The notes under the pieces are model-generated. The model made no database searches and was not told the DNA's origin. It worked only from the letters and a program-made list of their open reading frames with translations. DNA of 60,000 nt from Owenia fusiformis (lineage: Eukaryota; Annelida; Polychaeta; Sabellida; Oweniidae), in assembly GCA_903813345.2 (NCBI GenBank), contig CAIIXF020000001.1, forward strand, positions 55,199,885-55,259,884, given 5' to 3'. The translations under genes and the position numbers were made by a program. Positions 36,301 through 47,775 of the stretch are shown piece by piece; positions within the stretch are counted from its first letter, which is position 1; every line of letters starts with the position of its first letter.

Positions 36301-39300
36301 CCGCAGGTGATCTACAGTGAGGACTAGCATTAGCACCACCATGCATGATATTCATAGAACTGATTTCTGTATATTAAAAACATTTTAAGTATAGGATTAA
36401 TCAGGAAAATTGATATTTATTGTTCTCTTTATGCGTATTATGGAGGAATTAGATGGAAATACATTCTGTCGGGAGAGGGAGGTCATATTGACAACTTGTA
36501 AAGAATTCAATTATCTTAATGCATTCACCTATCAGAAGTTATTTTCCAGGCCCATTATGATGGGATCTGGTGCAGAATTTCCTAGTGTTCGCTTCCTTAT
36601 ATTTAAAAGGAATCACACAATAATGAAAATCTAAGTAGACTTAAGAAACGATTTCTACCTGCGACTCCGACATCTTGGTGAATACATAGGAACTGTCCCA
36701 TGTTGGAGTATCCGACCCATATATAGTGTTCGTCCGGAAGTTTTGATTTTCCCTACAATTATAGCAATTTTGTAATATTTCCAGCGTAAAGGAGAATGTT
36801 AACCCATTTGGGAATATATATTTACACAGGGTGTATTTTGAGACAATGATATGAAAGACAATAACCAAATGAGAGAATAACATTTACTGAAATAAAGGCA
36901 GTCCGAAATTTGATAGAAATATGCTAGCTTTATATTCCTTAAGTTTGACCACAACTGCCATGTATACATTAATTTACATAGTTCTACCCCTTTTCCTATG
37001 ATTCATACAATGGTCTTATCACAACTTATATTCCTTATTAGTTCTGTTAATATGGTAATAAGCTTAATCTATAAGGATCTATAAACGCTGATATATTTGT
37101 TTTAGCCTAGCTAATACATGCGCTTCTTGTTTGGCAGAAACTGTATCCTTATATTAAATTTATACCTGTCGTGTATGTAACTTACATTCGATTTGGAAGC
37201 AAATATATTTTAACATATGGGTTAGGAGGTATCGTGTCCTTATCCGTCTTACGCAGCAGTAACCCCTCGGCTTGCAGGACATGAACAACAAGTCGAGAAC
37301 TGAGTTTGTCGTAATTCAATTTCACTTGCATCTTCCCAGTAACAGTCTTGTTGCGCTTTTTCATCTCCGCCTATAAGGAACGCGGACAATCTTATTCCCT
37401 AGACTACATGAAGCTTATTGTCTTTGTGGTAAATTATACTGGTATGCTCATTTTACATTTACATATATTGATTTTCCAATTATTAAACATTAACAAACAC
37501 AATAACTGTCCTATGGGTATCTGTTTTCTTGTTTTTCTTCTTTCTTGCTAAAGATTCTCAGCAACTTTAGGGTTTTAATCTAAGATATATACATTGTCAG
37601 TTGGGGAACGTGACCAAGTTATTTGGAAGATATAAAAAATGTTGTAGGTCAAATCTCAAAATATAAATAAAATTTGTATTTGTTAAGAGTGCAATAATTC
37701 TTTTAATCTGTTTTTCATCATGTAGACAAGATAGCATCCGTATTTTGGTTAATCCTACCGATTTTGAGATATGTTGTAATACTGTCACCATAAAATTTCT
37801 AAATTTGATGATATGGTTTCAATAAATTTCTCAGGGATGTAAGTAAATGAAATCTGTTGACTTCGGTATGAATGAAATGTCTCTTGATGGTGTGGTCTCG
37901 GAGTGTGATAATTGTGTTTCATGGTGGAGCGTATCAGACATTATTTCTTTCCACGTTAGATCATGGTTTGGGATAGTTGACTTCGGTATGAATGAAATGT
38001 CTCTTGATGGTGTGGTTTCGGAGTGTGATAATTGTGTTTCATGGTGGAGCGTATCAGACATTATTTCTTTCCACGTTAGATCATGGTTTGGGATAGTTGA
38101 CTTCGGTATGAATGAAATGTCTCTTGATGGTGTGGTCTCGGAGTGTGATAATTGTGTTTCATGGTGGAGCGTATCAGACATTATTTCTTTCCACGTTAGA
38201 TCATGGTTTGGGATAGTTGACTTCGGTATGAATGAAATGTCTCTTGATGGTGTGGTCTCGGAATGTGATAATTGTATTTCATGGTGGAGCGTATCAGACA
38301 TTATTTCTTTCCACGTTAGATCATGGTTTGGGATAGTTGACTTCGGTATGAATGAAATGTCTCTTGATGGTGTGGTCTCGGAGTGTGATAATTGTATTTC
38401 ATGGTGGAGCGTATCAGACATTATTTCTTTCCACGTTAGATCATGGTTTGGGATAGTTGGGGTTTGTTTTCCTTATGACTTGTGCACTCTTCGATGTTTT
38501 CCTTTTAATTTCTTGCTTTATTCTGTAACACGGTTTTGACCTTTCCCTTTGGCACTTGTGCCAAAAAGTTTTAAAACAACCCATAAGAATGGACCTATAA
38601 AGTCAGTTGATCAATGCAAAATTCAAGAGGTCAAATGTTAAGGTCAAGATATTTTTCTCCTCAATTTGGTTAAATCATGGACATGGATGTATTGATAGTC
38701 TTATACCATCTTGGCAAAGTCTAGATCTATTCCAAGTTAAGATATAAAAAATCCCCAATTTGAAGTCTAAAATCAACTTCATGACTACATCTATGTCTAG
38801 TTATCATAATATGTATTATGTTAACGTCAAGGATATGCTTGGTGGACAACTTTGTGATACGTAAAACGATTTCAAATTGCTTCTGGTGACATTAGGGCGA
38901 CTGTACATCTGCTTTATCAATTTTATTAGCCCGGCCCGGAGTAAAATAGATGGCCTTAAATATTGGCAAGTTGAACTGTTGGGTTGAAGTGTCATGCAAT
39001 ACTGCTTCTAAGAATAGCCTCAAGTTTTTGAACTCATAGACATTTTGGACAGAATTCGTATACTAGTTTGTCAACAACACAATAAGCGTTTAAACCATGA
39101 AATCTTACTGGTGTTTTAGGGAGCATTCTCCTGCGACGGGTATGGATCATATTCAATTCTTCCATACTAACTGATGTAGTTCGTTGGAGAATTATCCTTG
39201 GACTTTTGTCACCCTCGGGCAAGAATTCTGTAAAGTTAAAATTAACTACATATGAAAACACAAGCAGAGTAATTCATGATATAAGATATGACCTTGAGTT

Positions 39301-41655
39301 ACATTAACCACTTTTGTCCGATCTACTATAATAAAAATTGAATGTTGGGTATTATGAAATAATTACCTTTGACTGTGTCTGTCAAAATTGTAGGTCTCGC
39401 TGGGAAATTATTACTACAATGCAAAATGACAATAGATTACTTCTCTAAAATCTCTACTAAAAGTTCCGCGATTGCAATTTGCGTTTGAATCGCTGTAGAG
39501 GAGTTCTGTTAACTTGGTTATAATACTCACCGAACAACAGAACATCTTAATTCAATTTACCACGTCTCATGAATAAAATATCATATTTAAGGACGCGATA
39601 TCATTTTTCTATGCAACTAAATGGTGCTAATCTGACTAGGTGAACGACATAAGGTAATAAAGTCAGTAAAATATGTGTATCAGAATTAATAAATATAGTA
39701 GAAAAGTCAAAAATTGTGATATTACCAGTACTCCTTGTCCACTATTTTTAAATGAACAGTATCGGTTGAACGGTCCATGATCTGTCTAGCCTCTTCGAAT
39801 GTCATATTCGTCAGCGACAGACCATTCCATTCCAAAATCTGGTCACCTATGAAGACAAATGAACAAAATTACATTCTACAAGTCAATTCTACAATTATTT
39901 TGTTTAAAATCAAAATAATTAGTCACTGGAGAATGAACCATATGTAAACGTATTTTATATGAGTGTGCTGTTTGAATATATATGAATAATACTTCATTGA
40001 GAAAGCACAATGATAATGGCCGGCTATGAGTCCGCATCAACACTAGTCCCCACTCGATTATTTTAGACGTTACGTATTTGTATACTAATCGACCCCCTTC
40101 TTGGTGAAATGATAAAATAAAAATTTCCTCCGACGAAAGTTCATCTATTTTGTTATAAAAACGTAACGTTTTAACAACCAGGGGGAGACCAGTCATAAAT
40201 ACAACTTGGGTTTAATAACACTAGGGCGTCCTAGAGTGTACGATACCTAGTAAGAGGGTTTGAAACTCATTGATTCTACTTTAACTTTGTCATAATCCAA
40301 ATATTGCGGTGCAAAATGAAACAAGAACAATAATCAGGCGATCCATCATCAACTGTACATGTTTAGAAACAAATAGATTAGTATAACAATTCTTGTCTAC
40401 CTGTCCGGATACCATATCTGTCTGCCTCACTTCCTGGAGCTACATAAACCACGCATGCGCGATAAGAACCATCGGACATTTGTTTCCCTCCAACCACACG
40501 CAACCCAAGCCCTGCAGCTAAATCGAATGTGTATACTTATAATTATGCAAAGTGTAGCGCAAAACAAAATAAAAAAACATAATCTAGTTTCAAAATGGCT
40601 ATAACTCGTGAGATCGTCATGGTTTTTCGATGCATTTTGATAATTGCTGATGGACATTTTTGTTCGAATTTTGATTGAAATTTTAAAGTAACTTAAAATG
40701 GAATCCGAGCGTTCGCAACCACTATTGCATCAATAAATGATACATACGTATTTAATTTGTGGAGCTCGTCAAGGAATTGGGTCATGTTACCTGGACTATA
40801 GTGTGCAAGCATTGCCTCGGTTAGTTTAGGACAAGCTTAGGGCAAGGATATGATTTCTTAAATGGTCCTAGACTGGAGGTACAAGGGGATATCCGAGATA
40901 TGGCCTGGCATAGGATGGGCACCAAAATGGAACACATATCAAAGCGTGTCATCAAATAACAAGAAATTATTTTTAAATGGACTACAAACCTCATTTGCGT
41001 CAAAAAGTGTTAATTGTTATACATCGTGGCAGCCATAGCGACGTTCCATGTACAAATTACATTTGTTTACATAGGTTTAGCTTAGTTATTACCATTTTGA
41101 TATGCCAAGCTATGAATGATGATTTATGAACGTAAACATTTATCCAAAGTGATACATTTCGTAATCATTGCTTGCTAGTTAATTACTTGTCCTCAGACAG
41201 ATCATAATAACTTCTCTCGGTATGAGAACCATTATTGGTAATCAGAAGAATTCCATATCGGCTTACTATGACATCTCAGACAATAACATGCCCATAATAG
41301 CAAGTAATCAACTCAGCATTATCTCTGCAACTTACTCTTTGCGCTTGTGTCTGTGCAATCTCGATGTAGCTTTATTTCCCGTTGTCCTAGAAAGCAACAT
41401 AAAATAACATCTAATAGATATAAAGGAAATGCTTTTCGAGGCAATTCACAATAATTATTTTTGAACGTGATAATGTGGTTGTTTTAATACGATAAAAGAA
41501 AAAAGCAATTTTTAGAGCTTCATGCAATTTGAGTAGGTGATTTGCTATTACCTTTAACTCGTTTATTGTTTTCTGCATGTGTGTATGAATGAATACTTTG
41601 TATCTGATGTTCTTGGCCAATTCCGAATGGATGAGCGTAGTCTTTTGATTGACGC
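28978..41655 (-). CDS. RIM/Fife/Piccolo-type active-zone scaffold, 3' part (PDZ-C2A-C2B)
   Basis: A presynaptic active-zone protein that organises vesicle docking and calcium channels (role from family). Exons read from splice sites, 5' to 3': 41552-41655, 41336-41386, 40401-40517, 39726-39846, 39367-39399 (tentative), 39109-39227, 37186-37370, 36659-36752, 35506-35851, 35123-35344, 34326-34448, 32388-32477, 30223-30339, 29499-29641, 28978-29148. Phases agree at every junction except around 39726/39399, where one small linking exon seems to be missing. The order is PDZ, short linker, C2A, Ser/Arg-rich linker of about 230 residues, then C2B ending in NMFR-stop. RIM, Fife and Piccolo all share this order. 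The PDZ (GLGLRVVGGK) and C2A (LELTVWDY, FLGEVLLDL) fit any of them, so I give no symbol. The N-terminal zinc-finger half was not found and should lie upstream. Confidence 0.85.
30699..30760 (+). mobile_element. possible degenerate tRNA-derived SINE
   Basis: GTTCAGTCGGTAATGC resembles an A-box and GGGTTTGACTTTGAATCCC an expanded B-box. It is too diverged to be a tRNA. It lies in an intron between the C2B and linker exons. Confidence 0.3.
32388..35344 (-). CDS. Ser/Arg-rich C2A-C2B linker exons
   Basis: Exons 35123-35344, 34326-34448 and 32388-32477 encode a low-complexity linker with SDHIGIKRKVSSAV, RKQRSSSESRERSKSY and RGSDRLSTHRDPERHPPEG. The last exon uses the second of two overlapping acceptors (TTTTAGAG), since only that one keeps the frame. 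No hydrophobic segment is present. Such linkers are phosphorylated and alternatively spliced in RIM proteins, but that is family knowledge. Confidence 0.75.
32721..33123. mobile_element. MITE-like dispersed repeat, copy B
   Basis: Second copy of the element at 712-1134, here inside an intron of the active-zone gene. The ends are better kept: GATGCGAGTAG on the left and AACTCGCATC on the right are inverted. Differences from copy A are scattered substitutions and a few small indels. Confidence 0.7.
33584..33700. repeat. imperfect intronic inverted repeat
   Basis: GAAACGGAATCCTAGC near 33585 pairs with GCTGGGATTCCGTTTTT near 33680, and GCCTAAG pairs with CTTAGGC inside. It could form a hairpin of about 115 bases. 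It is probably a mobile-element relic. Confidence 0.4.
33733..33777. repeat. 45-bp near-perfect palindrome
   Basis: TTTAATTTCCTATACGTATT and its inverse meet with almost no spacer (centre near 33755), with one mismatched pair. It sits in an intron beside a TA-rich microsatellite. Confidence 0.6.
35506..37370 (-). CDS. C2A domain exons of the active-zone gene
   Basis: Three exons. They encode KMQVKLNYDKLSSRLVVHVL and NPYVKIYLLPNRM, then TPTWDSSYVFTKMSES, then SLELTVWDYHSNKLDTFLGE and the WYMLEDHDE end. The set of acidic calcium ligands seen in synaptotagmin-type C2 domains is incomplete, as in RIM C2A. The last exon continues into the linker and ends at a GTTAGT donor (35505), which restores phase to the next exon. 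Confidence 0.88.
37856..38455. repeat. five 120-bp tandem repeats in an intron
   Basis: Five units of exactly 120 bp (starting at 37856, 37976, 38096, 38216 and 38336) differ from each other at only a few positions. Since 120 is a multiple of three and the unit lacks stops in one frame per strand, open frames of about 196 (-) and 230 (+) residues appear. On the sense strand of the host gene an in-frame TAA lies just upstream and no good donor follows, so an exon is unlikely. I read it as a recent minisatellite. Confidence 0.85.
39726..41386 (-). CDS. PDZ domain exons of the active-zone gene
   Basis: Three exons join as REIKLHRDCTDTSAK / TAGLGLRVVGGK / GDQILEWNGLSLTNMTFEEA. The carboxylate-binding loop reads GLGL, the class form of RIM and Piccolo PDZ domains. 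The 51-bp exon at 41336-41386 is a microexon whose frame is fixed by the PDZ beta-1 strand. The exon before it (41552-41655) encodes an unremarkable 34-residue linker and is less certain. Confidence 0.85.
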
Positions 41656-44600
41656 CTGGATGATGACTGTCAAACGGCCACTAGGTGAAAAAGACCAATA
41701 TTTGTTTTCTGCGCAGGTTTTCTGCGCACCTACTTCCGGTTGAAACATTAAGGCTATTTTCATCTCGAAATACTCTCCAACTTTCAAACTTCTCATAACC
41801 TACGTCTGGCGAATTAATTGAAGAACATTTTAACACCGAATTTGTGGAAATTGATCAATTATATCGAGTTAACTTGCCGATTGAATATTTTTTCGAAAAA
41901 TTGATCTTCCGTTTTTCGTTGATTCTGACTATACGCCGACTCTGCCCCGATTTTATTTTTGGACAAAACGATTGCCATTTATGTCATATACCCAAATAAC
42001 GTAGAACCACAAGTATACCTTGAGTGGCCCGATGAAGATACACTTTTTCTTTTTCAGTTTTGTAGATTTATCGAAAAAAACAAGATGGCGGCCGAAATAA
42101 TTTTTCGAAAAGTCCAATTCAGAATTTATTTTCTTTGATACGAACATAAACAGAGTCGTATTCAATTTTTCGAGGTTATAATTACTAAATATAATGTTTA
42201 TACCTTCTATTCCAGCACCAGACGAATGCCTAGATTCGTGAATAGTGTAGAAGTCGTCTATGATTGATTATTTTAATTTTTCAAGAATTTTTTAGAATGT
42301 TTTGTGTCACTATCCGTTTCATACATGTCATATATGATCGAAAGACTAAAATTGTCAAATGATGTATTGTTATTCTTCAATTAGTGTTTGAAAGACGGGC
42401 ATCGTACACTATTAAAAAGTTCTACATGTATAGGTTTCAGGTGTACAGAAAGTAGAAAAGTCAAAACTGAGTGGGAGTCATGTACACCACAGAGTGGGTA
42501 AAGGCTAGAGAGCATGAACTGAACCAAATAATAATAATAATACAATCAATTTGGACACCAAGGGCTACTTTTTCCATCGAAAAGTTTCTTGTTTTCTTAT
42601 CAAATGACACTGGGCATAGTGCAGTAGTGAGAAGACTAAACTAGCATTTCATATTTTCAGCATATTGTGCACTAAGACAAGTAAGAAAGCAAGTGGATTC
42701 AAATTAAAAAACATTTCTCTATCTATGCGTACAATACTGAAATGCTAGTTTAATGCAATAGGGCATACCTGGATATTATAACAGAATAAAGTATTTGCTT
42801 AGTTCATATACAAAGTTATATATATTTATCAAAATATCATGGTTTTCATGTTTTTGCTCAGCTTCATTTCATGGAATGTTATCATTATTAATATATCATG
42901 TGATGTACTGCAGTTAAACTGGTAAAAAGTTACATATTTCAGTATTTGTAAAATCTTTGTGAAACTGAATATACAATAAATGTAAAATAAAAAAGCAGTA
43001 GGTTCTTTTGGTCTCAAATGTACACACAAGACTTAGCACATTTTATACAAATGTTCATGAGCTATAAAAACCTGTATAAAGCAAATGTTTAAACAAAACT
43101 ACATTTGCAATTCAAAAACTTCCGAAATGCCAATTAGCATGAGAAGTTCAACCTGAGTTTCGTTATCATCCTTTATAAATGTATAAAAAGTTAATAAGCA
43201 TTTTAATGTGTTCAATAATCACATATTGAGTGTTATATACACTTGTTCATGAGCTATAAAAACCTGTATTAAGCAAATATTTAAATAATACTACATTTGC
43301 AATACAAAAAACTTCCTAGATGCCAATTAGCATGAGAAGTTCAACCTGAGTTTCGTGATCACTGTTGAGCAAATAATATCATCCTTTATAAATGTATAAA
43401 AAGTTAAGCATTTCATTGTGTTCAATTATCACATATTGAGTGTTATATACACTTGTTCTTTGCTGAGAAAGTATCAAGAGATTACTAGCCTACACATCAG
43501 ATCTTGATACAACTACAAACTTGAAAAATACAAGTATCTAAATATTGTCTGCTAAATTTACAATTGTTTGTACAGTACATACAAATTGTTTGTACATTGT
43601 TTGTGAGTACATACAATATTTAACTTATGTACAGGAGTTAAGCTTACTACTAGTCTTATGTAATATGACTCACATTTTCACATTTTTTGACCTTTTTACT
43701 TAGCAGTATCATATAAAATGAAGATTGGAACATACCAGAGTTGATGAACAGCATGCAACTTGACTAACGAAGTAGTAAAATGACAGTGACTGAAACCCAG
43801 ATAAACTTAAAAGACCTGACAAGGTTTGGCAACAGCCTTTACACAGTCAAATATGTCTTTGGTTGTAATTTTCCAACCATTTGTTTAAACTGATGTGGAG
43901 TGTAATGCCAGTGCATTACATGATAACATCTATAGTGAAATACACATAGACATGATATTTGTCATTTGGTCTTTAAGACAATGAAGCTGCAGTTACACTA
44001 CCAACAGATATTTTCTCCAATGTTTTTCCAATTTCCTTTATTTTCCATTCCTAGTTTTTCCATGTTTGATACATGAATAGTTTGTGACACCATGTTTCAA
44101 ACATCGAAATACAGGGCGGTGAAAATAGTGTAAATTAGGAAAACATTTCAAAAGAAGTCTGCTGGTGAGATAACTGCCTGGGGGTTCACTGTACACAAAC
44201 TTTGACAGGGATCTTTGGCGGAACACTCACATATCATATGTTCCCAATCCATAAAATTTCAATATGTTCCCATTCTAAATAATTTTTACAAATACTTGTA
44301 AAGTTTATTTTCACCCAAAAGTCATACCAAAAATAGTGGCCCAATGCAATACAAAATGTTCAAATATAGGTTAAATGTCATCATTTGAAGCAAAATATAA
44401 GACCAATGCTAGAACTTGAGTCAAAATGTAATATAGTAGCCAATGCCATACCATAATAAATATAAGGCAATGTATCTTGACCCTGATCCCAGAAAAGCAA
44501 AGAAAAATTCAATCATTGGCATAAGTCAAGTCATAAATTTTGGTCCCCATAACAAATCGTTAAAGTTGAACAAAATGTGAAAAAATGCTACCCCACATGA

Positions 44601-45744
44601 GCTGGGTATCCCTGTTAAGATTTATATACAGTGACCTCCCGCGGGTGACTGCATCTTTATTGTCTTAAAGTTCAAATTATTTTATCATCTCTATGTGTAT
44701 TCTGTTAAAATGATTGGATAATTACCACAATCTCATGATATGACTCTGAAACCTGTTTCCAAACCTTACCTGTTTTTTCTTTTTGTTGGATTTTGTTGGA
44801 TTAGAAGTAAACATGTAACTGGAAGACAAAACAAATATTTTAATATATCGAATATTCTATCTATAAAATAGAACAGAATACTTCACATAATAAGTATTTC
44901 AAGTATTTGTTGACTGTCTTTCATCTCTAGTAATATACCAATCTTTTACATCAATACAAACTGACATATCATGTCAGGATACCTAATTTTGAAAATGCCC
45001 TGCACAAATTAATATAATACTATAGAATATGATCGAAATACTATAGGATATATGATCGAAGTTGTGCATGTTGCAACACTTTACATAAGTTGAGTACCTG
45101 TATTCACTGGATTTATACTTATGTGAATAACAGTACAAAGCAACAATAATGAATTGCCTCAAATACCATGATTGTTTAGAGAATTGCACTTTACTTCAGT
45201 ATTTGTTACACACAAGAACATATTTCTTTATATTTACTTGCATAACATGGCTTTACTTGTAAATACCCATATATCTCTATGCCATAGATATCCCATTGCA
45301 TAAATTTACATATATTTGTACCTAACGGTTCATGTTACACAAAATTCTTGTATTGACTTTTGACTATTTCTAACTACTTTAACTTATTTTCTCGCTCACA
45401 CATTTTCATTGATTTAACTCACTAAATTGTTTATATTGCACAACCTTTCAATTCCTGGGGAACTTTTCATATTATTTGTCTGTTTTAACAGTTTGACACA
45501 GTTTGGGCAGTTAACACACATTCTTCAAATAACAGAAGTTTTTACAAATAGACATGAATTCTTGTCTTGATTATATCTGTTTTAAGTATGATTGCATTCT
45601 GAATTTGTTATCTGACATTTGCTGTTCTACGAAATTACATGTTGCAAATATAGGTTTACTGTAAAATACAAATGTATTATACATTCTCATGGTGCATTCA
45701 ATCTGCACTTTCATGACTGTTACAGAGAGCAAATGTAACAGTAA
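41656..45744. other. upstream intron/intergenic, no supported exon
   Basis: No confident upstream exons of the active-zone gene. It includes (AAT)n near 42530. A 49-bp minus-strand segment at about 44773-44821 has good splice borders but its frame does not fit the known chain. Confidence 0.4.
43050..43455. repeat. two-copy tandem repeat, about 200 bp
   Basis: TTCATGAGCTATAAAAACCT, GCCAATTAGCATGAGAAG and CACATATTGAGTGTTATATA all recur once, about 190-210 bp apart and in the same order. Confidence 0.7.
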
Positions 45745-47020
45745 AAAAAATTAGAACAGCTTACACTAGACTAGACTGCACTATGATATGTGCAAACATG
45801 GCAAGGTTTTCTAAAAATCATTGACAGAAAATGATTCCAATTTATAAATACAGCCCATGACTAGTTTGGCTGATTCTGAGTCCTGACTCTCTAATTAATT
45901 GATTATATAAATCTAAACTAGACTAGACTACACTATGCTTTGCACTATGTATCTTTAACCTCATTTCTAGGCATATTTACAGTATTTTCGCTTCAATTTA
46001 TCAAAACGGCCTATAATTCTATCCTGTGACTATAGTTTGGCTGAATCCGACTCTCTTATACAAGACTACAACCTCAATAGACTGCACTTATATTTTACCT
46101 CATTTCTATACATATTTACATTGGCAAGGTATTTTCACTTGAATATCATAGGCAAGACATGACGTTGGACTTTGATTTATCAAAACAGCCTATGGCTAGA
46201 TTGGCTGAATCTGACTCTCTAATATATCTGATATCTAATATATCTAATATCTAATTTATCTAATATCTGACTCACTAAGACTTCACTAGACTAGATTGCA
46301 CTATTGTATGTTCTACATCATTTGTACACATATTTACATTGGCAATGTATTTCAGTATTTTCAAAACTGCCTACAGCTAGATTGGCTGAATCTGACTCTC
46401 TTATATACATGTATAAGACTACACTAGACTAGACTGCGCTATGATATGTTCTAACTCATTTGTACACATATTTACATTGGCAAAATATTTTCAAAACAGC
46501 CTATTGCTAGATTGGCTAAATCTGACTCTCTAATATAAGACTACACTAGACTAGACTGCACTATGATATGTTCTAACTCATTTGTACACACATTTACATT
46601 GGCAACATATTTTCAAAACAGCCTATGGCTGGATTGGCTGATTCTGACTCTAATATAAGACTACACACTAGACTAGACTGCACCATGCACATATATTTTT
46701 TGTACACATCGATAAGGCAAGTTTGATATGATAGTACTTCATTTGTTCACGGCAATCTATTTTCACTTGAAAACCATTGACAGTAACCAAACTGACTTCC
46801 AGTTTCATTAAAACAGCCTATGGCTAGTTTGGCTGAATTTGACTCTCTGATAGAAGACTACATTAGACTAGACTGCACTATTGTATGTTCTACGTCATTT
46901 GTACACATATTTACACATTGTACATTGGCGCTGTATTTTCACTTGAAAATCAGACAATAACTGACTTCCAGTTCATTGAAACAAACCGCTAGATCGGCTG
47001 AACCTGACTCTCTAATATAC
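45745..47020. repeat. degenerate satellite-like array
   Basis: The motif ACTAGACTAGACTGCACTAT recurs about eight times with spacing of 115-215 bp (near 45757, 45912, 46068, 46280, 46420, 46540, 46665 and 46855). Each copy is associated with GATTGGCTGAATCTGACTCT and TTGTACACATATTTACATTG. The most regular units, at 46420-46660, are about 120 bp. Confidence 0.75.
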
Positions 47021-47030
47021 TGTATTAAAC

Positions 47031-47148
47031 AAATACTGGATGACCATGAGGTGGATATGCCAGAATACCTATCTGAGAAAAAAAATACTTATATTTTTTT
47101 CCTCTGATGGGTATTCTGGCATATCCACCTCATGGTCATCCAGTATTT
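47031..47148. repeat. perfect hairpin with 39-bp arms
   Basis: The left arm 47031-47069 is exactly complementary to the right arm 47110-47148, with a 40-base A/T-rich loop. The arms begin AAATACTGGATGACCATGAG. The outer border abuts minus-strand AATAAA motifs (47146-47156). It lies about 630 bases past the stop of the giant minus-strand ORF. Confidence 0.9.
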
Positions 47149-47151
47149 ATT

Positions 47152-47378
47152 TTATTATGCACCTCCCTTGAGAAATACTTTATTTTAAAGAATGGGTCTA
47201 CTAAAACAGAAGCCGAGCCTAGTATTTTTTTTCGAGGATAGGTATTATGGCATACGGGATGGTTCGAGATCTTGTTGCCTCAATACTGGTTAGAACGAGA
47301 TGTTGCTGCCACGTATGGCAATAGACCCTGCAGCTCTTGAACAATCAGATTTGAGTATTTTAATGAGGTGCATAATAA
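47152..47378. repeat. 227-bp segment bounded by 14-bp inverted repeats
   Basis: TTATTATGCACCTC at 47152-47165 and GAGGTGCATAATAA at 47365-47378 are perfect complements. The segment directly follows the 39-bp hairpin, giving nested inverted repeats. It could be a small element or part of a larger element's end. Confidence 0.6.
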
Positions 47379-47429
47379 GAGACAATACTAGACTTGACAG
47401 CACCATGAGTCATCTTAAGGATCACTTAT

Positions 47430-47775
47430 AAAGAAATTCTGAGATATTTTTCACATAATGGTTTCCTCAGAATTATCTATATACTCCTCCAAAATTCATT
47501 TTACACTATGCCATCTAATGTGACACTATATTGTAACTTGATTTGTATTGAAGATCACTAGTAAGAAGAATTCTGGGACATTTTTCACATAATGGTTTCC
47601 TCAGAATTATCTATATGCTCCTCCAAAAATACATGTTACACTATGTCACCTAATGTGAGACTATATTGCCACTTGGGTTGTATTGAAGATCACTTTATAT
47701 GAAGAATTCTGGGACATTTTTCACATAATGGTTTCCTCAGAATTACCAGTGTGCTGCTCCAAAAATACATTTCTT
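47430..47775. repeat. three-copy 135-bp tandem repeat in the 3' UTR
   Basis: ATTCTGGGACATTTTTCACA plus TAATGGTTTCCTCAGAATTA recur at about 47436, 47571 and 47706. The last copy stops at the giant ORF's stop codon, so the array forms the first part of its 3' UTR. Confidence 0.8.

Noticed and set aside
37856-38455. CRISPR-like array
   Set aside because: Head-to-tail 120-bp repeats without unique spacers, in an animal genome intron.
37831-38539. Open frames on both strands over the 120-bp array
   Set aside because: They exist because the period is a multiple of three. An in-frame TAA lies just upstream on the sense strand and no convincing donor follows.
44773-44821. 49-bp minus-strand segment with good splice borders
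   Set aside because: Neither its phase nor its residues connect to the active-zone exons; it meets a stop in the required frame.
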